From: Flavivirga eckloniae
GTDB lineage: Bacteria; Bacteroidota; Bacteroidia; Flavobacteriales; Flavobacteriaceae
Assembly (NCBI RefSeq): GCF_002886045.1
Contig: NZ_CP025791.1
Span: 1,324,001-1,388,000 of the forward strand
Reading direction: 5' to 3'
Length of the DNA stretch: 64,000 bases
Under the pieces are notes generated by a model that saw only the letters and a program-made list of their open reading frames with translations, searched no databases and was not told the DNA's origin. The translations under genes and the position numbers were made by a program. Of the stretch, positions 37,057 through 44,770 are shown in pieces (the first letter of the stretch is position 1; every line of letters starts with the position of its first letter).

Positions 37057-38061
37057 TCACCATTTAATAATGGCACTTGCCCAGGTAAAACCGCTACCAA
37101 AAGCTGCTAAAACAACATGGTCTCCTTCCTTTATTTTTTCTTCTTCCCAAGCTTCGGTTAAAGCAATAATAACAGATGCTGCTGTGGTATTACCATATTT
37201 CATAATGTTATTAAATACCTTATCGTCGCTTAATCCAAACTTTTTCTGGATAAACTGGGCTATTCGCAAATTAGCTTGATGCGGAATTAGCATATCAATA
37301 TCTTCCTTTTGCAAACCGTTCTTCATTAACCCCTCCATAATTACTTCACTAAAACGCACCACAGCATTTTTGAATACAAAAGTACCATCCATATACGGGA
37401 AATAAGAGATATCCTCTCCGTTTGATGCCAAAATTTCGGGCACCCAATGTGCTATACTTGGTGAAGTAACTGTTAATTTATCGGCATACTTCCCCTCGCT
37501 ATGCAAGTGGGTAGACAAAATCCCTTTGGTGTTATCCTCTTCCCGAGATAATACACAAGCCCCTGCTCCATCTCCAAAAATAACCGATACACCACGCCCA
37601 CGAGTAGTTTTATCCAACCCATTACTATGATATTCAGAACCTATAACAAGAATGTTTTTGTACATCCCCGTTTTAATAAACTGATCGGCAACAGATATGG
37701 CATATACAAATCCCGAACACTGGTTTCTAACATCTAAAGCACCAACTGTAGGCATCTCTAACATATCTTGAATTTGTACACCGCACCCCGGAAAATAGTA
37801 ATCCGGGCTTAACGTAGCGAATACAATAAAATCAATATCGTCTTTAGTTAAACCAGAGCGTTCTATGGCAATTCTTGCGGCCTTAGCCCCCATTGTTGCA
37901 GAAGTATCGTTAGTTCCCTCTTTTATCCACCTACGCTCTTTTATACCTGTACGTTCTTGAATCCATTCATCATTGGTATCCATTAATTTAGACAGGTCGT
38001 CGTTCGTTACTACATTATCCGGAAGATACTTCCCTAAACCAATTATTTTCGAGTTATACAT
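37057..38061 (-). CDS. 3-oxoacyl-ACP synthase III (FabH) family protein
   Basis: A 334-residue KAS III thiolase-fold enzyme. The Cys-His-Asn triad is visible: RNQCSGFVYA (C115), IPHQANLRI (H261) and YGNTTAAS (N291). FabH condenses acetyl- or branched-chain acyl-CoA with malonyl-ACP to start fatty-acid synthesis. The gene is not linked to other fab genes, and the catalytic helix reads NQCSGF rather than the DAACAGF of housekeeping FabH. It may therefore be a second, specialised KAS III. This is inference. Confidence 0.88.
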   Translation of the reverse strand: MYNSKIIGLGKYLPDNVVTNDDLSKLMDTNDEWIQERTGIKERRWIKEGTNDTSATMGAKAARIAIERSGLTKDDIDFIVFATLSPDYYFPGCGVQIQDMLEMPTVGALDVRNQCSGFVYAISVADQFIKTGMYKNILVIGSEYHSNGLDKTTRGRGVSVIFGDGAGACVLSREEDNTKGILSTHLHSEGKYADKLTVTSPSIAHWVPEILASNGEDISYFPYMDGTFVFKNAVVRFSEVIMEGLMKNGLQKEDIDMLIPHQANLRIAQFIQKKFGLSDDKVFNNIMKYGNTTAASVIIALTEAWEEEKIKEGDHVVLAAFGSGFTWASAIIKW

Positions 38062-38407
38062 AAGCTTTTTTGTCTTTTAAGTAACCCAAAGTACAACAAG
38101 TGATATTAAATTCCAATTATAAAAATTCCAAAAAGCCAAAATTCAATGCTTAAATTCTAAAAACCAAACTTCAAATATCAATAAATTAGTTTAAGAAAAA
38201 ATTTGAGTTGTGGGTTTTGTAATTTAGGGTTTCATACTTAAAATACTGCCTTTTTAAAAAAAGCTGTGTCAGTTTGTCACATTTTTGTTCTTGGTACTTT
38301 TTTTGACTTACCCAAAACGTATAATAAATCTATAACATAAACAATTTTCTGCCGTAGTTTATCTTGAGCGTAGACAAAAGGCGGAAAAGAAAAAATAACT
38401 ATTCATT
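38062..38407. other. Divergent intergenic region upstream of htpG and the synthase gene
   Basis: Positions 38110-38190 are low-complexity AAATTCCAA-type sequence. To the right lies the candidate htpG control region, listed separately. No gene is seen. Confidence 0.5.
38267..38308 (+). promoter_or_regulatory. Candidate htpG control region: tandem TGTCA and a sigma-54-like -24/-12 element
   Basis: TGTCA occurs at 38267-38271 and again at 38275-38279. Then TTGGTAC is followed by TTTTTTTGAC: GG and GA are separated by exactly 10 nt, the spacing of sigma-54 promoters (GG-N10-GC), with A in place of the final C. The ATG of htpG is about 100 bp downstream. Sigma-54 use is inference. Confidence 0.35.
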
Positions 38408-40318
38408 ATGACAAAAGGAAATATTAATGTTTCGGTTGAGAATATCTTTCCCCTCATTAAAAAATTCTTATACAGCGACCACGAAATCTTTTTACGTGAG
38501 CTAATTAGTAATGCCACAGATGCCACTTTAAAGCTAAAACATTTAACAAATGTTGGTGATGCTAAAGTAGAATATGGCAACCCGCAAATTGAGGTTAAAA
38601 TTGATAAAGACGGCAAAAAACTTCATATTATAGATCAAGGTTTAGGTATGACGGCAGATGAAGTTGAAAAATACATTAACGAAGTAGCCTTTTCTGGTGC
38701 CGAAGAGTTTTTAGACAAGTACAAAGATTCTGCTAAAGATTCCGGTATTATTGGTCATTTTGGTCTTGGTTTCTACTCTGCCTTTATGGTAGCTGAAAAA
38801 GTTGAGATTATTACTAAATCATTTAAAGATGAGCCTGCTGCACATTGGACTTGCGATGGTTCTCCTGAGTTCACATTAGAAGCATCAGATAAAACAGAAA
38901 GAGGCACAGAAATCATTCTTCACATTGCAGAAGATTCTACAGAATTTTTAGAAGAAGCCCGCATTACCAGTTTATTAAGTAAGTACAACAAGTTTATGCC
39001 TATTCCAATTAAATTTGGAACCAAGGAAATAAACGATCCGGACTTTACGCCTAAAACAACAAAAGATGAGGAAGGTAAAGAAACTACAGAACCTCATAAA
39101 CAAATTACTGTAGATAACATTATTAATAACCCTAATCCGGCATGGACTAAACAACCGGCAGATTTAGAAGATCAAGATTATAAAGACTTTTACCGCGAAT
39201 TGTACCCAATGCAATTTGAAGAGCCTTTATTCAACATTCACTTAAATGTAGATTATCCGTTTAATTTAACTGGGATATTATATTTCCCAAAAATGTCTAA
39301 CGACATGCAAATTCAAAAGGATAAAATACAATTATACCAAAATCAGGTTTTTGTAACCGATAATGTAGAAGGTATTGTTCCGGAGTTTTTAACGATGCTT
39401 CGTGGAGTTATCGATTCTCCAGACATTCCATTAAATGTATCTCGTAGTTATTTACAAGCCGATGGTGCTGTAAAGAAGATCTCATCTTACATTACCAGAA
39501 AAGTAGCCGATAAATTAAAATCGCTGTTTAACAATAACCGTGAAGATTTTGAAGCCAAGTGGAACGATATTAAAATCGTGATTGAGTACGGTATGCTTTC
39601 CGAAGAAAAATTCTTTGAAAAAGCTGATACCTTTGCCTTATACCCAACAGTAGATGGTACGCATTATACATACGAAGAGTTATTCAACAAAATTAAAGCG
39701 AAGCAAACCGATAAAGACGATAAGTTAGTTATTCTTTATGCGTCCGATAAAGATGCGCAACACAGTTACATTGAAGCTGCTAAAGCTAAAGATTACGAAG
39801 TACTGTTATTAGATTCGCCTATTGTATCTCACTTAATACAAAAACTGGAATCTACTAAAGAAAATATAACATTTGCTCGTGTGGATGGCGATCATATCGA
39901 TAATTTAATTAAGAAAGACGATACGACCATTTCTAAATTAGATGAAGACCAGAAGAAAACATTAGACGAACTTTTAAAAGAAGTGATTCCTTCTGAAAAA
40001 TTCATGGTACAACTAGAAGCTATGGATAGCGATGCTTCGCCTTTCATTATCACGCAACCAGAGTTTATGCGTAGAATGAAAGAAATGCAAGCTACCGGAG
40101 GTGGTGGTATGTTTGGTATGAGCAATATGCCAGAAATGTACAACCTAATAGTTAATACAAATTCTGAATTGGTTGGTGAAATTTTAAACACTAAAACCAA
40201 AAAGAAACAAGAGCGCTTAATTAACCAAAGTTTAGATTTGGCACGTTTATCTCAAGGCCTATTAAAAGGTGAAGAGTTAACAAACTTTATTAAGCGTAGT
40301 TATGAGATGATAAAGTAA
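38408..40318 (+). CDS. htpG: Molecular chaperone HtpG (Hsp90)
   Basis: A 636-residue bacterial Hsp90. The N-terminal GHKL ATPase has LRELISNATDATLKL, DQGLGMTADEVE and GHFGLGFYSAFMVA. The middle domain has LNVSRSYLQADGAVKKIS. The C-terminal dimerisation domain ends NFIKRSYEMIK. There is no MEEVD tail, as expected in bacteria. The length is typical. The upstream region has features suggesting regulated transcription. Confidence 0.98.
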   Translation: MTKGNINVSVENIFPLIKKFLYSDHEIFLRELISNATDATLKLKHLTNVGDAKVEYGNPQIEVKIDKDGKKLHIIDQGLGMTADEVEKYINEVAFSGAEEFLDKYKDSAKDSGIIGHFGLGFYSAFMVAEKVEIITKSFKDEPAAHWTCDGSPEFTLEASDKTERGTEIILHIAEDSTEFLEEARITSLLSKYNKFMPIPIKFGTKEINDPDFTPKTTKDEEGKETTEPHKQITVDNIINNPNPAWTKQPADLEDQDYKDFYRELYPMQFEEPLFNIHLNVDYPFNLTGILYFPKMSNDMQIQKDKIQLYQNQVFVTDNVEGIVPEFLTMLRGVIDSPDIPLNVSRSYLQADGAVKKISSYITRKVADKLKSLFNNNREDFEAKWNDIKIVIEYGMLSEEKFFEKADTFALYPTVDGTHYTYEELFNKIKAKQTDKDDKLVILYASDKDAQHSYIEAAKAKDYEVLLLDSPIVSHLIQKLESTKENITFARVDGDHIDNLIKKDDTTISKLDEDQKKTLDELLKEVIPSEKFMVQLEAMDSDASPFIITQPEFMRRMKEMQATGGGGMFGMSNMPEMYNLIVNTNSELVGEILNTKTKKKQERLINQSLDLARLSQGLLKGEELTNFIKRSYEMIK

Positions 40319-40662
40319 TACTGTCATTCTCTCCTTTGAGGGAATCTCATAATAACATCTCAAATAGAGAGATAGAAAAGCCACTTTGCGAAAGCAAGGT
40401 GGTTTTTCTTTAAGTAATTCTTTCCTAGACAAATAAACAAATTAACTCCCAAACTAAATAAAAACCATTACCTATTACCAACTTCTCTAGATAAGTATCA
40501 TCACTTTACAGACTTATATTCGTGAGCAACTACTTACTTTAAGTAGCATGTATCTGATTATGAACAAAAAGACGAATCATAAGAACAATTTAACACCCTT
40601 AAGACGTATTAATTCAATTTAAATTTACGATGAAAGAATTATTAATCTTAAAATATATTACA
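40319..40662. other. 344-bp gap: repeat, terminator and leader
   Basis: It contains a REP-like piece at 40321-40348 (GTCATTCTCTCC, then GGAATCTCAT), the htpG terminator, and about 250 bp of AT-rich leader for the next gene. No further gene was found. Confidence 0.5.
40375..40410 (+). terminator. Terminator of htpG, CCAC-TTG family
   Basis: Arms AGAAAAGCCACTTTGC and GCAAGGTGGTTTTTCT pair around GAAA. It belongs to the family of hairpins with core CCACnTTG/CAAnGTGG seen also at 41615, 43181 and 48988. Confidence 0.85.
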
Positions 40663-41502
40663 ATGAAAAAAAAATTACTTACAATTGTTGTGTTGACTAC
40701 AGTATTATTATTTGCTGAAACATCTTTTGCTCAATTAGTTAATGTACCTATCAGTAGTGCTGGTGGTGGTGCTGCTCATTACACTGATAAAAGAAATCAA
40801 CCTAGTTATATGATAGATGACACTGATGCAGCGTCTTTCGTTTACAATCCTGACAATCCTACAAGTGATTACCCAAGCGCTGTTGTATCTTCAAATACAG
40901 ACTATTATTTTCCTCAACAATCCAACGCCGAAAACTATTACACCATTACTTTTGCAATTCCAACAGGAAAGTCATTAAAGTATTTTGATCCTTATGCAAG
41001 AGCAAACGCAACTCCTATTGATAGAGCGCAAGGTAACTTTGATATTACTTTATCATATGATGATGGTACTTTGCAAACCGAAACTCAAGTTTGGGGAGGC
41101 GTAGAAGATGCCGCTTGGTCTATTGATGGTACTCTTACTAGAGTTGATCTTGTAGCTTTAGGTTTTTCCAATACTATGTTACAAAATGCAACAGATCTTA
41201 AATTTGACAAAAATGGGTTTGGCTTTACAGAATTTTATGAATTACGTTTGGCTGCAGAAGATGCAACTTTATCAAATGTAGAAGTAAAGGCTGAAAAATT
41301 AGCAATCAGTCCTAACCCAATACAACAAGGTGAGTCATTAGCTATAAAGAACTTAGAAAACAATACTATTCAAGTTTATTCATTACTAGGACAGCTTGTA
41401 CATAAAACAAATTCAAACTCTATTGATTATAATACTTTCCCATCATCTGGAATGTACATCATTAAAATAGGTACGGCTACATCTAAATTAATTGTAAAAT
41501 AA
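40663..41502 (+). CDS. Secreted T9SS cargo protein with type A sorting domain
   Basis: A 279-residue protein. Signal peptide MKKKLLTIVVLTTVLLFAETSFAQ; I chose this ATG rather than the one 33 bp upstream because the signal begins here. The passenger (YTDKRNQPSYMIDDTDAAS, YYFPQQSNAENYYTITFAIP) resembles a discoidin-like/beta-jelly-roll carbohydrate-binding fold. Type A sorting domain from about residue 210: LAISPNPIQQGESLAIKN, IQVYSLLGQLV, GMYIIKIGTATSKLIVK. The protein is exported to the surface by the T9SS. Ligand unknown. Confidence 0.88.
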   Translation: MKKKLLTIVVLTTVLLFAETSFAQLVNVPISSAGGGAAHYTDKRNQPSYMIDDTDAASFVYNPDNPTSDYPSAVVSSNTDYYFPQQSNAENYYTITFAIPTGKSLKYFDPYARANATPIDRAQGNFDITLSYDDGTLQTETQVWGGVEDAAWSIDGTLTRVDLVALGFSNTMLQNATDLKFDKNGFGFTEFYELRLAAEDATLSNVEVKAEKLAISPNPIQQGESLAIKNLENNTIQVYSLLGQLVHKTNSNSIDYNTFPSSGMYIIKIGTATSKLIVK

Positions 41503-41614
41503 ATCAATTATTGTTTTATTTTTCTTTTCTCTTAAGAAAAGTATATACCTTATATCTTTCAAATAATCAAGGTTACTGACAATAATAAATAATTACATTA
41601 AATAAAACTTTTAA

Positions 41615-41652
41615 ACAAGAACCACTTTGCTAAAGCAAAGTGGTTCTTGTTC
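41615..41652 (+). terminator. Terminator, CCAC-TTG family, perfect 16-bp stem
   Basis: ACAAGAACCACTTTGC and its exact complement flank TAAA. A T-rich tail follows. Confidence 0.88.
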
Positions 41653-41773
41653 TTTAGGAGCTCTAATTCATTATTAATATCCCTAAGGTTTCACCTTATA
41701 AAGTGTAAGGTTAAGCCTTACTTTTTATCAAAAAACATTTCTTAATTTTATTAGTAACAAAATAAGTTAAAAA

Positions 41774-42517
41774 ATGAAAAAAATAATTTTTATACTAGCT
41801 CTAAGCAGCATTATTTCTTTTAGTAATGCTCAAGTCACAGAATTACCTAATGGAAATGTTGGTATTGGAATAACGAATCCTACTCAAAAATTGGATGTTT
41901 TAGGGAATATCTACCTAAATTCTGTAAGTGCAAGTTCTTCTAATAACTTAATCAACTCGTCAAGCCTTTTCTTCAAATCTTCCGGATATGCAACAGACAA
42001 CAGAACTCGCTATCAATTATGGCAGGTGCAATCAATTAGCAAAAGCATCTGGGGATCAGGCGACCTGATTTTTAACAGTAATACTGATGGTGCAGGTTAT
42101 AATGAAAGGGTGAGATTCTCTGCTAATGGAAACATTGGCATCGGAACTTCTACCCCAGATATGAAACTAACCGTTAAAGGAAAAATTCATGCCGAAGAAG
42201 TAAAAATAGATCTTACCGTTCCAGCTCCAGATTATGTTTTTAGTAACGATTATAAGTTGAGAAGCCTAACAGAAGTAGAAACCTTTATAAAGCAAAACAG
42301 TCACCTCCCGGAAATCCCATCCGCTAAAGAGTTTGAACTAAATGGAGTAATGCAAGCAGAAATGGACATGAACCTACTTAAAAAAATTGAAGAATTAACA
42401 CTTTATACTATAGCCCAGGAGAAAAAAATAAAAAAACAAAAAGAACAATTGAGTACTGTAAACAAAATGCTTCTAGAATTGCAATCGAGGCTTGAAAAAC
42501 TGGAATCTAAAAAGTGA
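41774..42517 (+). CDS. Secreted tail-fibre-like protein with C-terminal coiled coil
   Basis: A 247-residue protein with a signal peptide (FILALSSIISFSNAQ). It contains two beta-helix/collar-like repeats, GNVGIGITNPTQKLDVLGNI and GNIGIGTSTPDMKLTVKGKI. YVFSNDYKLRSLTEVETFIK and HLPEIPSAKEFELNGV follow, the region found before the peptidase-S74-like end of phage-tail-type proteins. The last 60 residues are a lysine-rich coiled coil (KKIKKQKEQLSTVNKMLLEL). Such proteins are common in flavobacteria as surface or secreted structural proteins. No autocatalytic Ser-Lys pair of a full S74 domain is seen. Confidence 0.75.
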   Translation: MKKIIFILALSSIISFSNAQVTELPNGNVGIGITNPTQKLDVLGNIYLNSVSASSSNNLINSSSLFFKSSGYATDNRTRYQLWQVQSISKSIWGSGDLIFNSNTDGAGYNERVRFSANGNIGIGTSTPDMKLTVKGKIHAEEVKIDLTVPAPDYVFSNDYKLRSLTEVETFIKQNSHLPEIPSAKEFELNGVMQAEMDMNLLKKIEELTLYTIAQEKKIKKQKEQLSTVNKMLLELQSRLEKLESKK

Positions 42518-42570
42518 ATTACTTAACAACTTAAGTGTAGTTACTAGATGATCAAGTAGCATGTCTTTCA

Positions 42571-42605
42571 CTCTACATGTACTGAACTTGTTTCAGTAAG
42601 GAGAG
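42571..42605. repeat. Palindromic dispersed repeat
   Basis: TACTGAACTTGTTTCAGTA (42580-42598) is a perfect 7-bp inverted repeat around CTTGT, with CTCT/AGAG flanks extending the hairpin. TACTGAACTTG recurs twice within 48430-48457. Confidence 0.7.
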
Positions 42606-42695
42606 CATCTCATCAAGCTAGCCTCTTGACTTTGTAAAAAATATTGATTAAATTTAGAATAGCAATCTAAATCTATAACAATAAACAATTTACAA

Positions 42696-43085
42696 ATGAA
42701 AATAGCTTACAAAAAAAGACATGTTATTGTAAATTTAATTATAGCACTTGTGTGGCTTGTTTGGTTTCTAGTTATATCTTTTATTGGCGAAGAGCTAAAC
42801 TGGAAGGATTATGGCTGGCTTGGGTTTTCACTCATGTATTTATTGGTTTACCTGTATCAAAAACAATATAAATACTTGAGTATAGAAAAAGGAGTTTTAA
42901 AAGTTATGTATCCGCTTGGTAGCAAAGTAAAGCTAAATGAGATTAAGCAGATTAAAAAGTTCGCAAATGATTATATTTTGAAAACCGACAAAGAGGAACT
43001 GGTAATCGACACACGAATTATTGACCCAGATTCGCTATCTGACTTAAATACTGAACTAGAAAAACTAAACGTAAAATGGGTTTAA
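42696..43085 (+). CDS. Membrane protein with PH-like cytosolic domain, unknown function
   Basis: 129 residues. Two N-terminal membrane spans (LIIALVWLVWFLVISFIG and WLGFSLMYLLVYLYQ) are followed by a beta-rich domain (YLSIEKGVLKVMYPLGSKVK, LNEIKQIKKFANDYILKT). That domain resembles the small bacterial PH-like domains attached to membrane anchors. Function unknown. It has its own downstream hairpin of the CCAC-TTG family. Confidence 0.7.
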   Translation: MKIAYKKRHVIVNLIIALVWLVWFLVISFIGEELNWKDYGWLGFSLMYLLVYLYQKQYKYLSIEKGVLKVMYPLGSKVKLNEIKQIKKFANDYILKTDKEELVIDTRIIDPDSLSDLNTELEKLNVKWV

Positions 43086-43180
43086 AAACCATACTCTAGC
43101 AAACTATTAAGTTTAATAGATTTATTTTTATTGCTTTCTCAAACATCTTATAAAATCATTTCAAACATTATAAATTACCT

Positions 43181-43211
43181 AAAGCCACCTTGTAAAACAA
43201 GGTCGTTTTTT
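43181..43211 (+). terminator. Terminator, degenerate CCAC-TTG family
   Basis: Core ACCTTGT/ACAAGGT with AAA loop. The outer part of the stem has one mismatch, with T5 following. Confidence 0.7.
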
Positions 43212-43330
43212 ATTGATCCTGACAGAAAAAATTGATAATTTCGTTCTCTTCACAAAAAAGCAACATAGGGTATAAAAAAGGTTTTATATCAGGTTGTTAC
43301 TAATCATAAGTAAAAAACTAATTCTCCAAC

Positions 43331-43780
43331 ATGAAAATAGAACTTATAAACCCTAATCAAGCTGAAACCTTAATTAATGAGCTAGATGTTTATCAAAGTA
43401 AGTTATACCCTCCAGATAGTTGCCATTTAGATAGTATTGAAACGCTGCAAAGTGAAAATGTTTATTTCTATGGTGCCATAGAAAATAATGAAGTCGTAGC
43501 TATAGGTTCTGTTAAATTGTTTTCAGATTACGGAGAACTAAAACGTATTTATGTACCACCTGCACAGCGAGGAAAGGGTCTGGCGCAAAGTATAATTAAA
43601 AAATTGGAAGCGCTCTTAATCTCAAAAAAAATAGTTCTGGTAAAATTGGAAACCGGGCCTTACTCAAAGGATGCCATAGGTTTGTACAAAAAACTAGGCT
43701 ATACCATCTATAGTAAGTTTGGAGCGTATAAAGAAGACCCGCTAAGTACTTTTATGGAGAAAAAGCTAGCTGCAAATTAA
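43331..43780 (+). CDS. GNAT family N-acetyltransferase
   Basis: A 149-residue acetyltransferase. The acetyl-CoA-binding motif A is RIYVPPAQRGKGLAQSII, with the Q/RxxGxG/A core. The C-terminal part has LYKKLGYTIYSKFGAYKED. The substrate is unknown. Possible targets are amines or antibiotics. The gene is monocistronic. Confidence 0.88.
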   Translation: MKIELINPNQAETLINELDVYQSKLYPPDSCHLDSIETLQSENVYFYGAIENNEVVAIGSVKLFSDYGELKRIYVPPAQRGKGLAQSIIKKLEALLISKKIVLVKLETGPYSKDAIGLYKKLGYTIYSKFGAYKEDPLSTFMEKKLAAN

Positions 43781-44090
43781 AAAACTACTATACAACGCTA
43801 TTACATACTACCAACTTTAGCGCAGTATGCCAGAGCTTTTGCTGTTGGAATTTCTATTCCTTTAAAAGTTAGTAAAAGTAGCGTGTTATGATAACAGGTT
43901 TAATTCACTACTTTTTTTAAAAAAAACGCTCACAACAAGACAATTAACTTTCAAATATTTAGGATAATAATAAGATATTGTTATATTTATGAATATTCCT
44001 ACACAATACTTTCCTAAGTTTTAAATGATAGCATGATGAGTTCACCGTAACTCAAAGTCAAAAAATTATTAATTTAATAACTATTCTATT
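43781..44090. other. 310-bp AT-rich gap without a recognised feature
   Basis: No open frame, hairpin or promoter pair of note was seen. Confidence 0.4.
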
Positions 44091-44489
44091 ATGGCAACTA
44101 ATCCCGTTTCGGTTACATTTGGCAGTGATTCCACAGGCTTAATCGTCTGCAATGCACATGCAGCTTATTACCAAAGAGTAACACTCACATGGAAAGTGCT
44201 TCAAAGCGAAACAACAGTAATTTTCTCAGGTTCTGGAGAAGGTGTACCCATGAAAACGCAAGACGGTTCTACCAGTTATGAAATCGGAGCAACCAGGCAA
44301 GCGCTACACATAAGTGCATTATTTGAGTATTCAACATCTGGCCCCAACGGTCCTTTTGTTAAAGCTGTAGTTAACGATCCTATAATCTCATCTGCAGGTG
44401 GCACTACAATCGTTACTGTTACATCCGAAGATTCTAATGACAAAGACAATAACGATAGTTATTTAATTATTAGCTATAAAAGTCTTTAA
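44091..44489 (+). CDS. Unknown beta-rich protein without signal peptide
   Basis: 132 residues, no signal peptide, no long helix. It starts MATNPVSVTFGSDSTGLIVC and is rich in Ser, Thr and Gly in alternating patterns typical of a beta-sandwich (TLTWKVLQSETTVIF, SYEIGATRQALHISALFEYS, DSYLIISYKSL). I do not recognise a family. A cytosolic lectin-like or cytolysin-like fold is a guess. A 9-bp hairpin follows the gene. It is the left border of the most atypical part of the window. Confidence 0.65.
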   Translation: MATNPVSVTFGSDSTGLIVCNAHAAYYQRVTLTWKVLQSETTVIFSGSGEGVPMKTQDGSTSYEIGATRQALHISALFEYSTSGPNGPFVKAVVNDPIISSAGGTTIVTVTSEDSNDKDNNDSYLIISYKSL

Positions 44490-44515
44490 TTCTAAAATTA
44501 TTTAATCTATACATT

Positions 44516-44546
44516 ATCTCTACGGACTTTGCGATTTCGTAGAGAT
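44516..44546 (+). terminator. Hairpin after the unknown beta-rich gene
   Basis: A 9-bp stem ATCTCTACG/CGTAGAGAT with a 13-nt loop. It has no long T run, so termination is uncertain. Confidence 0.5.
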
Positions 44547-44770
44547 ATGTTGTTATTATACTATATTGCTAGCGATCGACTTCGCTTTAAATCCGTGGGA
44601 CTTGCCATTATGTCTATTTTTGAGTTTTTGTATCTATATACTTGTATAATGGACACTAAATAACCACCCGCTTTTATTATTAACTGTAATAATTACGAAT
44701 GAGCATTAGTTTAAAAACACCAAAACCATTGATTAGTCATCAAAAACAACAGAGCTAAAAATTAAACCTT

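Noticed and set aside
40630-40662. Upstream ATG for the T9SS cargo gene
   Set aside because: The added residues MKELLILKYIT do not belong to a signal peptide, while the next ATG starts a classic one.
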